A stretch of 64,000 nucleotides of DNA from Bigelowiella natans CCMP2755 (lineage: Eukaryota; Cercozoa; Chlorarachniophyceae). Made by a program: the position numbers and the translations under genes. The stretch's first letter is position 1; each line of letters begins with the position of its first letter. This document shows, one piece after another, positions 13,401 through 28,082 of the stretch. The stretch lies in contig ADNK01001191.1 of NCBI GenBank assembly GCA_000320545.1, positions 7,501-71,500 on the forward strand, in the 5' to 3' direction. The notes beneath the pieces are model-generated. The model did no database searches. It had not been told where the DNA came from and worked only from the letters and a program-made list of their open reading frames with translations.

Positions 13401-16400
13401 GTCGATATAGACGCGCCCTTGCAGCTGCAGGTGCCCCACCCCTCCCTCTCTGGGAATAAAGACGAGAGCCAGAAGCATCGACCCCTAGCCTCTTTACATG
13501 CCTCGCGGCTCTATCTGTCTTGTGAACCGCCAGCGCTGCTCTCCAAAATACCCCCAGTGCTACGACGACAGCAGGGCTCGTCGTCGCCATTGAGGTCGGA
13601 GCAGTACCATGGTCATCCTCTGATGAGTACCTCCTCCTTTCGGCTCCAGGGCTTCGTTTCGAATTGCAGCGTTCTGGACGACCGCTTGAATTACAGACAT
13701 GGCACCGCTGCTGCTGCTGCTGCTGCTGGTGGTACTGCTGAGACTGCGAACGACAGCGGCGACGACATGTTTGAACACTCGCCCCTGCTTGAGGAATGCT
13801 CTAAGATTTCCTTTAGGTACGAGCTGCTGTCACAGCCGGACGATGGCAAAGCAGCTAGGCTGGCACAGGAGAACAAATCAACGCTGGGAATGGCATCAAG
13901 ACAAAGACAAACACGGGGTGTAAGGAAACTGCATATTATGATCGGGGAGTCAGCCGAGATGGCACCGACCATAATTAACTGGCGTGAGGAGTCTATGCGG
14001 CAGATATGGTGCTGGATTGCATCACCCCCTGATACCGACAGGGATTTATCGGTTGATGAACACATTTCAATATCCGCCCCAAACTCCGTTCGACTCCTCC
14101 TATGCAAGCCTACCTGCCGTTCTGTATCACCGACATTGCAGTCATCACCAACGGTGCTGTCGTCGTCGCCATCAGAAGCTGAATTGCCTCGAGGAGGCGG
14201 CATAGGGATTAGGAAGAAGGAAAGGATCGCAGGAATTTTGGAGGTGTGTCATCATGCCTCACAGTATTCTCATCACCTGCCTCCCCCCCCCACCTTCCCG
14301 TTCATATTGCGATTCTAAGATTGGTGTTGTTCACATGGTAATGCGGGCCAAAGCTCATCCGCGTTTTGGAACAACAACACATTACATGACATATTTTCAC
14401 GTGACATATTTCTAGGTTTCAGGAGTCGATTGCACAAACGTTCAGGATGCAAAGCTCAATCGGTGGGTGGCGCAAATCCGACATGCCCGACTTTCTCTAC
14501 CGACTCAGCATGATGAGAGGTCGCCTGTACAATGGCCACTAATGGAGACAGCGAGCAAGGGGGGAAAAGGGATCGAGGTTATCTTCCAATCTGCCGTGGG
14601 AATAAAAGGGCCGCAGATTGTACACGTGGCTGTGGCATGCAATGAAGAACTGAATGCGTGCTATCTGCACCAACAGGCACGGCATCGATTTTCCAAATAC
14701 AGACACGAGCAATGACACACGAAATATAAGGAGCAAATCAACAACTTCAGCACTTGACTTTCTCGTATTTTGCAAATGTAGTACATGCACACTGCGTACG
14801 CTAACAGCCTCCACCACCATTGAAAACATCAACCATGAAGGAAACTCAAGCTTTGCCAACAACCAATAGGTGCTCGAGCTGCAAGACTACCTTGAGTGGG
14901 CGGTGTTCTCTGTCTTCGCCCCTGAGCCAAGGCCATCGTACAAGGACACAGTTGACATACAGTTTGAGTTCCGAAAAGGCGCAACGATTATGCTGCCAGT
15001 ATCAAAGCAGTCTCTACATACTGGACTTTCCGTGTTCGTTCCACGTGCCTATATTCGTAGCACCAATGGCGGCCAGATGTTACTCGACGGAGGGGCTACC
15101 AAATGCCGTCGTTTCGTACCCGGTCGTAGTATTCATCCAAAGGATACTGAAGCGAAACGGGAAGAGGACGTTGATGGAGACGATAAGAAGAGGAAGAGGG
15201 AGAGCCTTGATCTTTGGTGCGACAACATAACCGTGCACCATGTTACCTCTTCTCGCCCTTCCTCCGATTCAACCTCCCTTCCCGAGCCATCGCTCCAAAA
15301 ATACCCTTCCTCGAATCATATGGAGAGGGAAGAGGACAAGGGACAGCGAGAGCTTGTGGCGAGGGGTATTCAGATTGCAGGCAGGATAACCTTGCCCGCT
15401 GATAACGATGACAATGAAGAGGAAAAGGAACTGTTGCTCCAGCTTGATTTACATGGAAATTCCACGTCATCGTCACAACGTCCATCATCATCATCATCAT
15501 CACCACCACCAACACCAACGAAGACACAAGCAACGACAGCAGCTATTCGTTCGCTGGTGACCCCTCACCTCCTAGAATGCATCTTGCGAGTGGCCGACTC
15601 AAATTTTGATGCGGCCCCCGGTTTTCCGCACGAACTTCGAGACTCAATATTTCGCTACCACAACCCCCATGTCGTCCCCGCAGCGCTGAAGATCAACGTA
15701 AAAACCCGGTGTCCCATCTTTGTCGCAGGTCTGCTTAGAATCCTCGCCGCCCGCGCTACACTCTGAGTGCGCTCCTGGTTTACTTTGATTGACTATTACT
15801 TTGATTGATAACCAGGTGTTTCAAGGCTAAATGGGCCTTCTGGGGTGGCAGAGCTGCGTGGGGCTAGCATTGCGTTTGCTGTCCCCAAACCGCATCACTC
15901 CACCGTTAAGGTCACTGTTCAGACCTTACGTCTCGGATCAACCCTCTCGACCGATCTCACGTGGGATGATCACTATGACGCGAAACAGCGTTTCAGAACA
16001 AGCCCCCCCTCCCTCTTTTCAACATCACCCGTGCGAGGAGAGGGAGGGGAGAGGTCATCATCGAGTGTACTCTTTGAGCGAGAGCGCCATCCAGACAGCG
16101 AGCGCCTTTCTCTGTCGCTCAGCCGCATCAGCGTTGACCTCGGTCTGGACGTGGAATTGTGGCCCCGGATATCCGCGTTTGCCGCAGAGTCGTTACGGCG
16201 TGTTAGAAGGGCGACTATCGTCCCCCCGCCTCCTCTCACGGAGATGCGCCTCCGATGGAAGCATTGCAACCTTTTATTTTTCATTGGTGAAGATGGCGAA
16301 GTAGTAAGCTGTGATCCTCGTTTGTATTCGAGGACTGCAGTTCCGACATCTACCACCTCTTTGGCCACTGGTACTCGTGAACATAGCACGGCAGGTTCAG

Positions 16401-19400
16401 TAACACGGTTTGCGAAAGGTACGGAGAATGGCGATGAGAAGAGTGAGAGGAAAAACGAGGAATACGATGTGGGATATGAACAGGATGATGCAGCTGCAGC
16501 AGCCAGTGCGAACCTGGCAGGGATACTGTTGGAGTTTGACAAGGCCGATGGTGCTATTATTATCCACCGCAACGGAAAGAACAACATTGCCAAACAGACA
16601 ATGCAGGCGGGAATCGAAGAGGGTAAAGATGAAAAGAGGGGGAGGAGGGGCAAGAAAAATACCACTTCGGACTTTACCGAAACGAATAAGAGTGGCGGAA
16701 TGGGGGAGGGGGAGATAGAAGAGGAGGAAAACAAACTTCGCCTCGATTCCTTTAGATTTTGGTCCTGCTCTCGAAATCACAGCTTCAAGGAGTATTCAGA
16801 TTTACAACAGCAGTCTTATTACTCACGGTTTTGCCAGCCTCGAAAGTACATGAGGCGATATCCTTTATCAAACCGCTCATCTTTCCACTTTGCGGCATTC
16901 ACCAATAACTTGCCCCGTGCTATTAATTCGGGTTCAAAGGTATTGAATAAAACAACCTAATAGGGAAGGGTGAGAGTATTGCACGATTGGCATGATTGGC
17001 CGCACTGATCCTGTAGGTCTTAAATGGGTTATTCCACTTAACATATTTTTGAATGGAGTGAGAGTAATCTTGATACCTACTACCTTTCGTTTGCTGCATC
17101 GGAGTGCGCGCATCTGAATAAACCATACTGAGGTTTAGTGTTGAGTTCAAAACTATATGTTTCTGCAGATCGTGATATCGGCAGAGGACAATAAGCTCAG
17201 TAGATCCCCGCAAAAGGGAACAAAGGCAGGTTCAGCCACGTCGTCCATGCCTTCTTCTAGCAAACCGGCTGCAGCTTCCGCTGCCACAACAAGCAGCGCG
17301 AAATATGTCATGAAAGGCTTCTTATCCCCATTCCACGTAAACGTCTCCCACTGTGACCTGGAGCTGATTTCAAGCATAGGTGTTGAGATGAAACAACAGC
17401 TTCATAGTTTTACCCGAAATTCCCGGCATTTCAGCAGTGGGATTGGAGAGCTCATGGAGAAAGAAAGGAAAGAGGATGGTGACAGAATTCGACGAAAAGA
17501 ATTCCATTTTACGTGTTCGCAGGCAACCGCAACTCTTCTCCATGGGAGACAAGGTATGCGTGCATGCGTGCATGCACGCGCGTGTGTGTGTGTATGTGTG
17601 ATGGTCAGAGAGGGGGATTTTGGGCGGTAATATACCATTTACATTTCATATTTTATTCGGTCCGTAAGATTCTAATCTGTCGGATAGAATACCATGCGTG
17701 TTTTAGGTTTCAGATGCACAGATAATGTATATTTTACTCATATGCGTAACTTCTCTCCCCTTTTGGGCCATGTTATTCAAGGCTACCAAACCCCTCTGAT
17801 TCGAGCCCAGCTTTCAAGCCTAAAATGCCACGTCCGTGTTGCTTCTGCGCAAAAAGGCGTTGCAGGAGATACTGAAAAAAAGCGTAGACAAAGCAGTAGC
17901 AGTGACGGCGGTGATGGCAGCAACATCAATACCCAAAGCTCAGAGCAATTCGCGGCGAGTGTGAAGGCGCAGGTGTATGCCTATTCCCCTTCACAGCCAT
18001 CCTCTCCTTTTAGTGCGTATTCTCCTTCAACTTCTCGAGCGTCTTCGTCATCGCCTACATGGTGGACTTTTGCTGCCTCTCGGCGCGCATGTATCCCTGT
18101 GTTTAGGGAGCCGCTCGAGCTACTGATTGCGAGCCATGCAAGGAGATGCGGCAACAACGGCGAAGAAAGCGATGCAGATGGAGGCCGAGAGCTAAGAAAT
18201 GATAGCGATCAAACAATGGCGGTGCAGATTATTGTGAGGAAGCCACTTCGTATAAATATGAGCCCGGATATCTTTGCAGCGGTGCTCAGTGCACACTGGC
18301 AGCTATCATCGTCTTCATGGAGGCATAGCAGAGATGGCGCCGATGAGGAGGAAGAAGAAGAGTATTCAACGCAATGGGAACCAGGAGTGAAATCTGATTA
18401 TCAAGGCTGCAGAACCACATACGTCGTCAACGAGACAGCCGATTCGCTGGCGTTTGGTATGATCTTCGACGGCAATCTCCTCTCTGGGAGCAGCCTCCCG
18501 TTGTCGGAGCGGCATTCCGCACCTGACTTCATGAAAATCGGATGTATCAATGGCCAGGAACACGTGAGAAGATGGATGGAAATGAGCGGAAGTTATGGGG
18601 AGGACGACAATCGTACTGGACGCACGTTAATCGACAAAGGGGATAATGGAAATGTAGTTTTGTGGAGTCAGCTTGCCCCCCATTCTAAGACGAATGTGCC
18701 CTTTTTCGCCGTGCTACAGAGCTGGCGTCGGCTGCTACTTTTAGCCGAGCATTCTCATAAAAATACGACAGAAGGGGCGTGGGTGAAAAATCATGCTGAT
18801 TCTCTGCTAAATCCATCGTTTGTACTCAAAGTAGGAGAGTTCAATAGCGGTAACAACGGTAGAAGTAGCTGTAGTGGCAGTGCAGGGTTAAAGAATGGTG
18901 ATGAGCAGAAATGGCAGCCGATCTTCTGCAAGCTAAAGCTACAGAACAAACGAAAGAGGCCAGCCTCCTCCTCATCCTCGTCGTCGCTTCCGTCATTATC
19001 AACCCCCTCCACCAAGCCGCTGCTCAGCCGCTACTTCGTGCGAAATCGAGGGTTTGCGCAGGGCGCAGCAACTATCCTATTCGGTTGCGGCAGTAGCAAA
19101 GATAGTGCTTCCGACCAGCAGCTACTGATAACTTCCATCGTCCGCGTGCACAATGCATGCCTCGAAACGGTCGTTATCGAATTCAGCTACGGAAGGGCAG
19201 GTTTTGGCGATAGAGTGCTTTTAAAAGTGCGGCCAGGGGAGACATCCGCGCTTCCATGCCGTGGTGTGATTAAGACGTGGGTGAAAGTACGTGTGCGAAG
19301 AAGCGGTGATGCCGATGGCAGTGCAGAGAGCTCCAAGGATAAACTCTCATCCAAGAGGTTGGAAGAACATCTATGGTTTCTACTCGTTTCTTCATCTTAA

Positions 19401-22400
19401 TTGTAGCCTCGATGCACGTGTATTTGTGTGTCTATATTTGTGTGTGCCTATGTGCATGTGTGTGTACGTGTGTGTGTTTTCGTGCATTGCGCCAGTGAGC
19501 TGCATCATTCTTTCTCCTCGCTTTTCCATTTCAACTATGAAGTTGCCTAATCGGTGCTGCTCCTTAGTCATTGGGCGTGGTCAAATTACTTGCTCCGCTC
19601 CAAAATTCTGGCCAAAAAAAGGTTGTCAATGACTTTCACGGATAGGCGAGTACTTCGTACGCGCACTTAAATTATACATGTGTGTATTTGTGTGTGTGTG
19701 TGTGTGTGTGTATGTGTGTTTGTGCTTGGAAAACTCTGCATAAAAGAAGACGAGATCAATGCAAAATTATTTTCATCGAATAAAATACACATATAAACAC
19801 ATGCTGTAATAATATATACATGCACACTTTCATCATGGGATGGTTTCCATATGGTATCTCATGCCCCAATAGGATCTATGAGAAAACATCACGGGGGAAA
19901 CAAAGGCCAACATCAGAGAAAATGGCGAAATGGCTTCTTACATCAGAGCTAGAATCGAGTCGGAAAACTGCCTCTAAACCTCAATCCTCCAGCTTTTCGT
20001 GTGCGTTTTCGTATGCAGCCTTGAATGGATATGAACTCCTCAAACTTACTCCGGTGTTCTACATCCACAACGCCGCACCAAACTCGGTGCTCAATGTCGC
20101 AATCGCTTCTGAGAGGACCCGTGCGTGTGGAGAGAGAGGTTTGACTTTACAGCGAAGAGCTTGTATCCAGCCGGGAACAGCACTTCCTGTTTCGTTGGCC
20201 GGACTCACGGTAACCTTTGTTTAGGAAGAAAACAACCCATCGATTGGTGCCGATTCCCGCATGTGTCTTAATTTACTCTGAATCTTGCCTTTTTTTTGTG
20301 TAATGTACGTTTTGAATGCTACTTCTCAACCGCTGAATTTCCCGAATATATTGCAGTGTTGAATCCATTTTTGGTCGTCGTGACCTGTGCCATCCCCTGT
20401 GATATTTAGGATTGTGTAAAAAGCAAAATCACTACGGCCGATACCTCGACGTCTTCTTCCCCAAACCCTTCTCATCCTCCCTCTCCTCCCCGTCTTTGGA
20501 TGACCTTTCGATTCCGCGACACGGTGTGGAGTCCGTGGGAGTTTTTGTCACCGGTAACATCGCTCTCGTCCACACGCTCTCCTCCCGCCGGCGACGACGT
20601 TGTCAATAGGACTAAATACCTCAGTCTCCCAAAAATACGACCTCCAGATATTACTCTCCACAACTTCGAAGCACGGTCCAAAGCTGCCCGGGCCGCAAAA
20701 CTTAACGAGATATATCGACGGCTGAAAGCAAGGATAGGCCGTGCAAAACACGCTGTTGCAACAGCCGCCGCTGCTACTTCCACCCCCTCCTCTTCCGCCT
20801 CCTCTCCTGCACAGAGAGAACAAGGCAGCGTGGGAAAATCAGGGGGAATAGTTGGTCGCGATAGAAGCCGCGCCAGAGCGGAGCTGGTTGCGGCTCGGGC
20901 TGCACAGGCCGAACTTGAAGAGGCAGCACAAGCGCTTCGTAGCTTTGAAGGTCTGCCACTGTGGAGTGGGGAAGAAAATGGAGGTGGGAGCGACACCTGC
21001 GATCTCAAAATCCCCTCCCCTCCCCCTTCAGACCTACTTCTTGCAAGGATGGTCAATACCTCTGGGCATGTTTACATCGGGGGGTCGCACTACATAGTGG
21101 ATGAGACGTGCCATAATCTCTACTTCATGCTTACCCCTCGGCAGCAGGAGAGTGTGTTTGACGATGAAAAGGATGGGGGCGACAGGTGGTCTGGGATGTG
21201 GTGCGGTGGGCCTCCAACCACAGCTGATTCTGATTGCGAAGGCGGGCACGTTCCTCAGAAGGATTCGACTGTTGATAGAGGGGGGAGGGACGTTAGGAGT
21301 AAGATACATCGGTACCACAACCACAGCAGAAGCAGCAGCAGCAGCAGCATTAGCATTAACCCAAAAAGATCCCAAGCCTATCTAATGTCGCTCTCTAAGC
21401 ATGATAATGATAATAGTGCCGGCAGCCGCATCAGCCACGGTAATAGCAATGCCACACGGCTGCATGTCCGTATGGGACGGAGGTACACAGGCAGCATGGT
21501 GATACAAGACGATGTGATCTCTTCCCTGTCTTCTTCCTCCTCGTCGTCGTCCTCCTCCTCCTCCTCCTTCCCCTCACCGCCCTCGTCATATATCTTCCTC
21601 ACACTCAAGGAGAACCCTCTAGACAGCGTTGGCATTGTCCTCGTGCTGGAGATTTCCGCTAGTGAAGCTCATGCGAGCAGGATTTCTCCCCCCTCGTCCT
21701 TCTCGTCCTCCTCGCCCTCCCCCTTCGCGTTACAAATGGTTGACGAGGGGAAAGGGGAGGGGGGGGGAGCTCCTGTTCGTCCCACTGCAACGATCGCTTC
21801 TCGGTTTCTCACTTTGCGCGTGCACGCTCGGCACAGCGTTGAGAACCTTCTTGGTGCCGCCCTGTGGGTGTCGGCCGTCACCCGTATGGAACACAGGGAG
21901 ATCTACGTTGCTGCCGGCGAGTATGTACTTGTTGTTATGTCGTTCTTCGCTGCACACTTCGATTTTTCATGACTCTCACGACTTGTAACAGCAATAATAA
22001 ATAATCGTCGATATCGACATATTTCAGGTACAAGAAGCTGTTGCTGGAGGTAACCTCCATATCGAGCGATCCTCCCCTCCTTCTCCGTCTCTACGACAAG
22101 AACAACGGCTCCAAGCAGCACAAGGCGTCACCAGCAGTTGCGCAAATACCGTGTCGCATTTCCTGCCGATATCCTTTGATGATAGGGCCTAATGTGTTAG
22201 CGCGTGTTAGAGTGAGTTTGGGTAGAGGGAGGGTGCATGTGTGCGTGAGGAGGGAAGAGGAAGGCGATGCGTATCCTTTGATAAAGCTCAAGAACGACAC
22301 GAACTTCGCTGTTGGGTAGTGAATTCAATAGATCTTGATGACACAACTCGATTCTGCTACTATGGTATACCTGCCGGAAACGTTAGGACAGCATGTTCTT

Positions 22401-23992
22401 TTGGAAGTGATGTAGCGCAATCAGATTGCGAATTATCGTCTGTCTTATAATCCCTCTCCCTCCTACTATCTTTAACCATAGGTATCGACAATGCATGCAG
22501 GATCTCCGATCCTTCGCTCCTCTTTCCAGCACTGCTTCCTCCTCCCTCTCCTCATGGCTCATCATACCGCCTCTCTCCTCACGCTCGTTCGGTCTCACGT
22601 CGCTACGCGACGACGACCGTGTTATGGAAATGCGGGTTGGTGGGGCGTTGGTCCACGTTCCGATTGTCATCGGCGACGATTACACGAAGGAACACCAAGC
22701 AAGTTTTGCACATCGGTACCCTCCATCTGCCCACACCTTCTTGGGCAGTGTCTTTACCAACACGGAGGGGGGCAGCCTCGGAGGGAGAGGCGGCAATGGA
22801 AGCTCGGCTGGATCGAGCGGGGGAGCAGGTGCGTGAGAAGTGAATAGTGATGGTGATGATGATGATGATGATGACGACGACGACGACGAGAACGGTGACA
22901 ACGACGATAATGCACGAAGGAAACAACAAAGATTGGCGATTTTCCATCAAATACTTCCCATTAGTAGCCTCCCCATACTAGCACGCATACAGATACACGA
23001 ACACCCACAAAAGAAAATATAAATGGGAAATGTTTCTCTCAGAGTAGTCGTTTTCCTTCCCAATCCCCATCACACATTTGGCAATTTCCTCCAAATGAAA
23101 ATCGTTCCCAGGTGAAAATAATATGGAAGTGCTACGTACTGTGGTGACCCTCCCGTCCTCAAGTCGTAGAGAAGCTGCGGAAGCGCCCAGGCAACACCAG
23201 ATTAGAGAGAATGAGCATAAAATAGGAGTCTCTATCCGCATGTTAGGGGGTGGCAGGAGTTTGGTGCATATATACCCGATATTATCACCCCCCCCCTCTG
23301 TGCGAGGCGGTCATAATCGCAAAGACAAAAGTGAAGGGCAGTGCATCACAGAGGCAGCTCTCAATCCGCACGCTACAACCTCAAGATTCTCAGCCATTGG
23401 AACCCACGCAGAGAGTGTAGAACCTCTCCCTCTCCTGCCTTTGTCGCGTGGCTCCGGGATGTCTCTGCAGCTGTCGTGCCCCAAAATCGTCTTTCGTCTC
23501 GTGTCGGGAGGAGAACATCAAAATAGTAACTACGCCAGGCAGCCATCCTCTTCATCTTCATCTTCCTCGGCGCTTGCGCTTACTCTCACCCTCTCGCACA
23601 TCTCCATGAAGCACAGTGCGCCTTCGCTGATCACGCGGCGGGATGATGGCCAACAAAGTCAGCTTTCGGACCGGAAACACGCTCCTCCAGCTGTGCCAAT
23701 TCAGATCCAAAGTGTGTCCGTACACAAAAAGAAGCAAATTGTTAGCTAGCCCTTATGATGTAATAGCTCTCCCTGTGCCAGGAACAACGTCGATCTGATT
23801 TCCCCCTTATGTATTCGTCGCCCGGCGAACCCATTTTTGTCATCAGGTGGCAGCACTCGGTCGACTCTACGCGTGGCCACTATTCAAATTAACGACGAGC
23901 GAAAGCAGGCGCACTTCCCCATCTGTTTCATGCCGATACGTCCCACCTCCTCCGTTGCTCCGTTCTTAAACATTTCTTTGCATTCGCACTCG

Positions 23993-24026
<34 letters not shown>

Positions 24027-25257
24027 CACAGCAGAAAACAACAACAACTTCAGCACCTATGACGCCATCTTCGGCCGGATATGGTGCTATGGCTGATCTT
24101 AGCAACACTGACAGAGTTGGAAGAAGGGATACGGCTGTTCCAGCCTCTCTGAAAACTTCAAATGGCGTGAACGATGTCCATTCGTCATCGTTGCGGATTT
24201 ACCGTGGTGTTTCGGTCTCGACACGCGTGGCAGCATTCCGGCTGCGAGTCGATGCAGAAGTCGTACTGGCACTGGCAAGATTTGGGTCAAATGTGCTGGA
24301 GATTATTTCCTGCAGCAACACCGCCAGTGACAATGACACGGGCTGCCGTCGAAACTTGCTGCGGCGACAAGGCTTGTCCGGTCTTTCTTCACACCAAAAA
24401 CATCATCACCGTCAGTACCTATCGCCAAGACCGGTTAGGAGGAGCGGCAGAAGTAACCAAATGGAAAATAATAAGACCCGCTTGGAGGCAGTCCACATTG
24501 CAGATATCAGCGGTACTTCATATGAGTAATAGGCGAAATATAGCACCCGATATAGCATACACGCACGCGATTGTGCACGCAAACAAATGAATGCACAACC
24601 CAAATCCGAGCGCGCACGATCACAAACGAAATGCTGGATATCAGGTTCCATATGCTATTTTGGGTCACCCCGCGCTGCAACATTGTTGAACGAAGGGTCA
24701 GCCTCGGAGGGGGGGGGAGGGAACTGTCCCCCAGAGTGGCTTATGTCTCTCCTCACGACACTCACAGCGCGCATAAAGGTATCTATTACAATGCCACAAG
24801 CCTAGGGAGATATCTTTATTAAATAGGAAAGCAGACGTCATATTTTTTAGAGAAATCCTCTCCATTCCGAGATATGCGCAATGACTTTTAATTTTCCCAT
24901 GATTCGAGGAGATATTCTTCAACTTTGAATGGAAATAGGTCCATTTTCTGAACCTGATTTGTCTGCAGGAGGCCCCAGTCGGATTGAGAGGAGTGCTTAT
25001 TTGCTCGCAAGAGCAATTTGGTGCCTCTGCTTTGACGCAAATGTTTGGAAAATCTGCTTCTGATAAAGATAGGAACGCTAATGGCAGCAGCATCTCTCAA
25101 ATGCTTTTTGAACACTACGTTTCAACGATGGCAATTATTCAAATGCTGCGACTCGTAGGTAGCGGACAACGCAAGTCTAGCTCGATTCCTTTGTTGTTAG
25201 AGCAAACATGGGGTTTTCCAAATGCTAGTATTAAAATTACTCGTTTTTCGTCTGTAG

Positions 25258-25295
<38 letters not shown>

Positions 25296-26357
25296 TTTAT
25301 TTATATATGTGTATGTATATTCTTGGTCGTTTCACGCAGGTTCTGCCGGGGTTCTTGGAGCACCTGTCACGCTAGTTGATAGTCTCGGCAACGGGTTGCA
25401 TGACTTGATTGTCGCGCCATTGGAAGATCTCAAACGGGGCCACATCGGTCATTTCGGAACAGGCGTCGCAAGAGGGGTCATGCGTATTTATATGAAGTTC
25501 ATAGTGCCTTCTTTCAGTTTTCTCCCCAGCATTCTCTCCACATGCAAGCACCCTCCTACGAATAATGTATATACATTTTCAAATCAATCTCATCAATGGT
25601 TCTTTTACCACATGATTGATAGGGAATAAGCCTCATCTCCAACTCGATTTACGGTGTGGCCAACACGGCTCGAATGCTTAGCGCCGCAGCTGGGGGTGGT
25701 CTAGCACGATGCACTTTGGATGAGAAGTTCGCTCGGCAACGTGCTATGGGCCTCGAAAATGAAAAGCCCTCCCACGCTCTTTCAGGGATATCTGCCGGGG
25801 TAAAAGCGCTCGGTCGCGGGGTGGTTGGGGGCGTGAGCGGCGTCGTTGTCGATCCCGTCATTGGCGCAAGAAGGGATGGCGTTGGTGGATTCCTTGGGGG
25901 TAAGGAGGATTTCTGTCATTTCCGTGCCCGCTTTCTCATGCACTTTGTGCGATACGTTCTGCATGGCCCGCGACGGCAAACAGCGTCATCATCCTCGCTA
26001 TCACCGCTGCTTCCCTTTTTGCATGCATAGATGATGCGTCTCGGCCTCACGGGCTTTGCTGATGCATCCGTGTTGATCATCATTGTCTTAGGGATTGGAA
26101 AGGGGATGTTAGGATTAGTTTTCAAGCCCGCGACAGGGGCGATGGACGCCTTAACGCAGGTCACAGAGGGTGTACGTAACACGACTCTACTCCTAGAGCA
26201 TAAGGCCAAACCGATAGCGATTTCACCTCCTTCCAGCCCTCCAAGAATAGCTGGAAGCGATGTTGCTGCCGACGCCATTTTTGGTGGTATTCGTGCTGAC
26301 GACATACCCGAGTCGATGGGTGAGAGGGGGCCAAGGGAACAGAAAGGGCTAAAAGAG

Positions 26358-26393
<36 letters not shown>

Positions 26394-28082
26394 GAGAATA
26401 AAGGCACGAATGGCCAGCTACTTACCAAGGGGCCAGTGTTATCGCCAGAGGAAAAGCGAAGAAATCTTCTCACTCCACGGCGAATTCAAGACGCTGTCAA
26501 GAAGCGGGATGCCTACCCCCTCTTTCGCATAGCATGGGCAGAGGGAGAAGGGGTTTGGGGAGTGAGCTCTCGAAAGCCGTACGTGCGTATTGTCGATGAC
26601 GTTAGCGTCGATGAAAGCTACGGCCATGAGGGAAGAAAGGATAAGATTGCAGGGGGGGATGAGGAGGCGGGGCTAAGCTCTGCTCCCTCGACGCCATGCA
26701 CGGAATTCATTCTGGAGCACCATGGGTCTTTTGTTGCTCTGTGTTTGTCGAGGGACATTATGGGGCGAAGCGGAACGGGCAGAGAATGGCCGCAGGAACG
26801 CGATCTGTATCTTTCACGGAGAAGAGACGGGAAGATTGGCATTGCCGAGCTCCGTGCAGAAGAAGATCGGGACGATAGCACAGGAGACGGCGAACACAAC
26901 GACGACGATAGCGAAGATAAGGGTTCCAAGATCGATGCTTCAGGAAACCTGCGGGCTGCAACGTCGTCCTCCTCGTCGTTTTCGTCATCGCGTTCATCAC
27001 TTTCCGAGCCTTCTCCGCGACTCATACCCATTGTAAATAAGCTGTCGATGGCTCAGCTCTGGAAAGTCCTCCCGGTGCATACGGGGGTGGTAGGGGAGGG
27101 CTGCTTGGTGCGGCTTGCACCCGCCTCAAGCGGCAACTACCACAATACCGCAGCAGATATTGATGATGATGATGATGATGATATAGTCGTTACCAAGGCT
27201 GGTAATGTCGTTAGGAAAACCAAGAGCACTTCCGTCGCTGGGTGGTACGAGTACCCGCATCACCGTGTCTCCTGCTGCCATTTCTCTCCTGTGGACGAGG
27301 ATGCTTGCGTGATGTACACTACGAATACGAATTCTACCTCTGGGACTTACGGGAATAATCGCGATGGCGGAAGGGGGGGGGGTAGCTTCTCACTGTTCAG
27401 ACTGCAGCTAAAAATGGGTGCCCTCGTGTCGCTCTATAATCCTTTTCTACGGCGAACTCTCATACTCGATGATTTCAGCCGATTCAAGATGCTCCAAGAA
27501 AGTGCCGGTGACCACGCCAGCAAAGATAAGAAAGAGAAGCAGCAAGATCTGAATGCTGCTACAGCGGTCTTCCGGGCGCCAGACTATAAGCGCAGTCTTC
27601 CCTCTCAGTTGTTGCTCCTTCAAAGCAAGAGACCTGATGATGTCGTTTCTGGAAAAGAAAGTGAGATCGCACGTCCCCGCAGCCCCCACCACCGCCGTCG
27701 TAGTCTACCCAGGCATTCTTATTGTGAAGGGCGTTGCTTGGTGCTCGACACGACGATTGTCGACGGCTGGTTCGGCTTTAGGCTAATTCTTGATTGGAGG
27801 CTGAAACGCCTTCATAGTAGGGATCAAGATTGTGATGACGATCGCGGCCTCGACGAGTATTGGCACCAGCACGTTCCGACTACCGTCACGGTTGAAAATG
27901 CCGCAGATGATGAAGTCAGAAGAATGGACAGGAAGCTTTCTGAATTGCAAGAAGATAAGATCCTGCTGTCAAATCGATCTCCCTCTACTGTAGCAGTAGT
28001 AGCCCCAGATACGCAACACAAAATATCAGAATCAGTAGCATCATTATTTTATGTGAAAAAGCACTTTCTACCCAAGCAGTGA
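6859..28082 (+). CDS. VPS13-like: Giant VPS13-family bridge-like lipid-transfer protein
   Basis: The gene starts at ATG 6859 (MFEGLVERLLR), a chorein-type N-terminus. It continues through exons 6956-7058 (GDLKIAVWSGNVRLRDLRIK), 7120-7223 and from 7413 (VPWQALTTKRVRVTFDGVHL); phases agree at each junction. These match the opening of VPS13 proteins (KxxIWxGxVxLxxLxLK ... VPWxxL ... VxLxGVxLL). Middle exons carry adaptor-binding-domain style motifs such as YVVNETADSLAF (about 18420), LTPVFYIHNAAPNSVL (about 20050) and LIKLKNDTNFAVG (about 22280). The C-terminal signature is clear: GAPVTLVDSLGNG, SIYGVANTARML, LDEKFARQRA and GLVFKPATGAMDALTQV (25340-26160). VPS13 proteins form a hydrophobic groove that channels phospholipids between membranes at contact sites. 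Exons are separated by microsatellite-filled introns and contain Ser, Asp, Gln and His runs. Not every exon was resolved. A long tail (26500-28082) follows the usual end. The family is secure; the paralogue is not. Confidence 0.85.
7314..7349. repeat. (TA)n microsatellite in VPS13 intron
   Basis: Near-perfect TA tract. Sister tracts lie in neighbouring introns at about 7698-7730 and 7904-7932. Confidence 0.95.
8708..8800. repeat. (AC)n-(AT)n compound microsatellite in VPS13 intron
   Basis: An AC tract with a few GC interruptions passes into a long AT tract with one break. Confidence 0.95.
10205..10258. repeat. (GT)n microsatellite in VPS13 intron
   Basis: GT tract with three single-base interruptions. 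It ends only a few bases before the next exon, which contains MRRYVPLYKRYLAESHPKA. Confidence 0.95.
10405..10441. repeat. (GTA)n trinucleotide tract
   Basis: Perfect GTA repeats begin at the donor after the exon ending ...MEDIFE, so the splice donor itself may be one of the repeat units. Confidence 0.85.
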
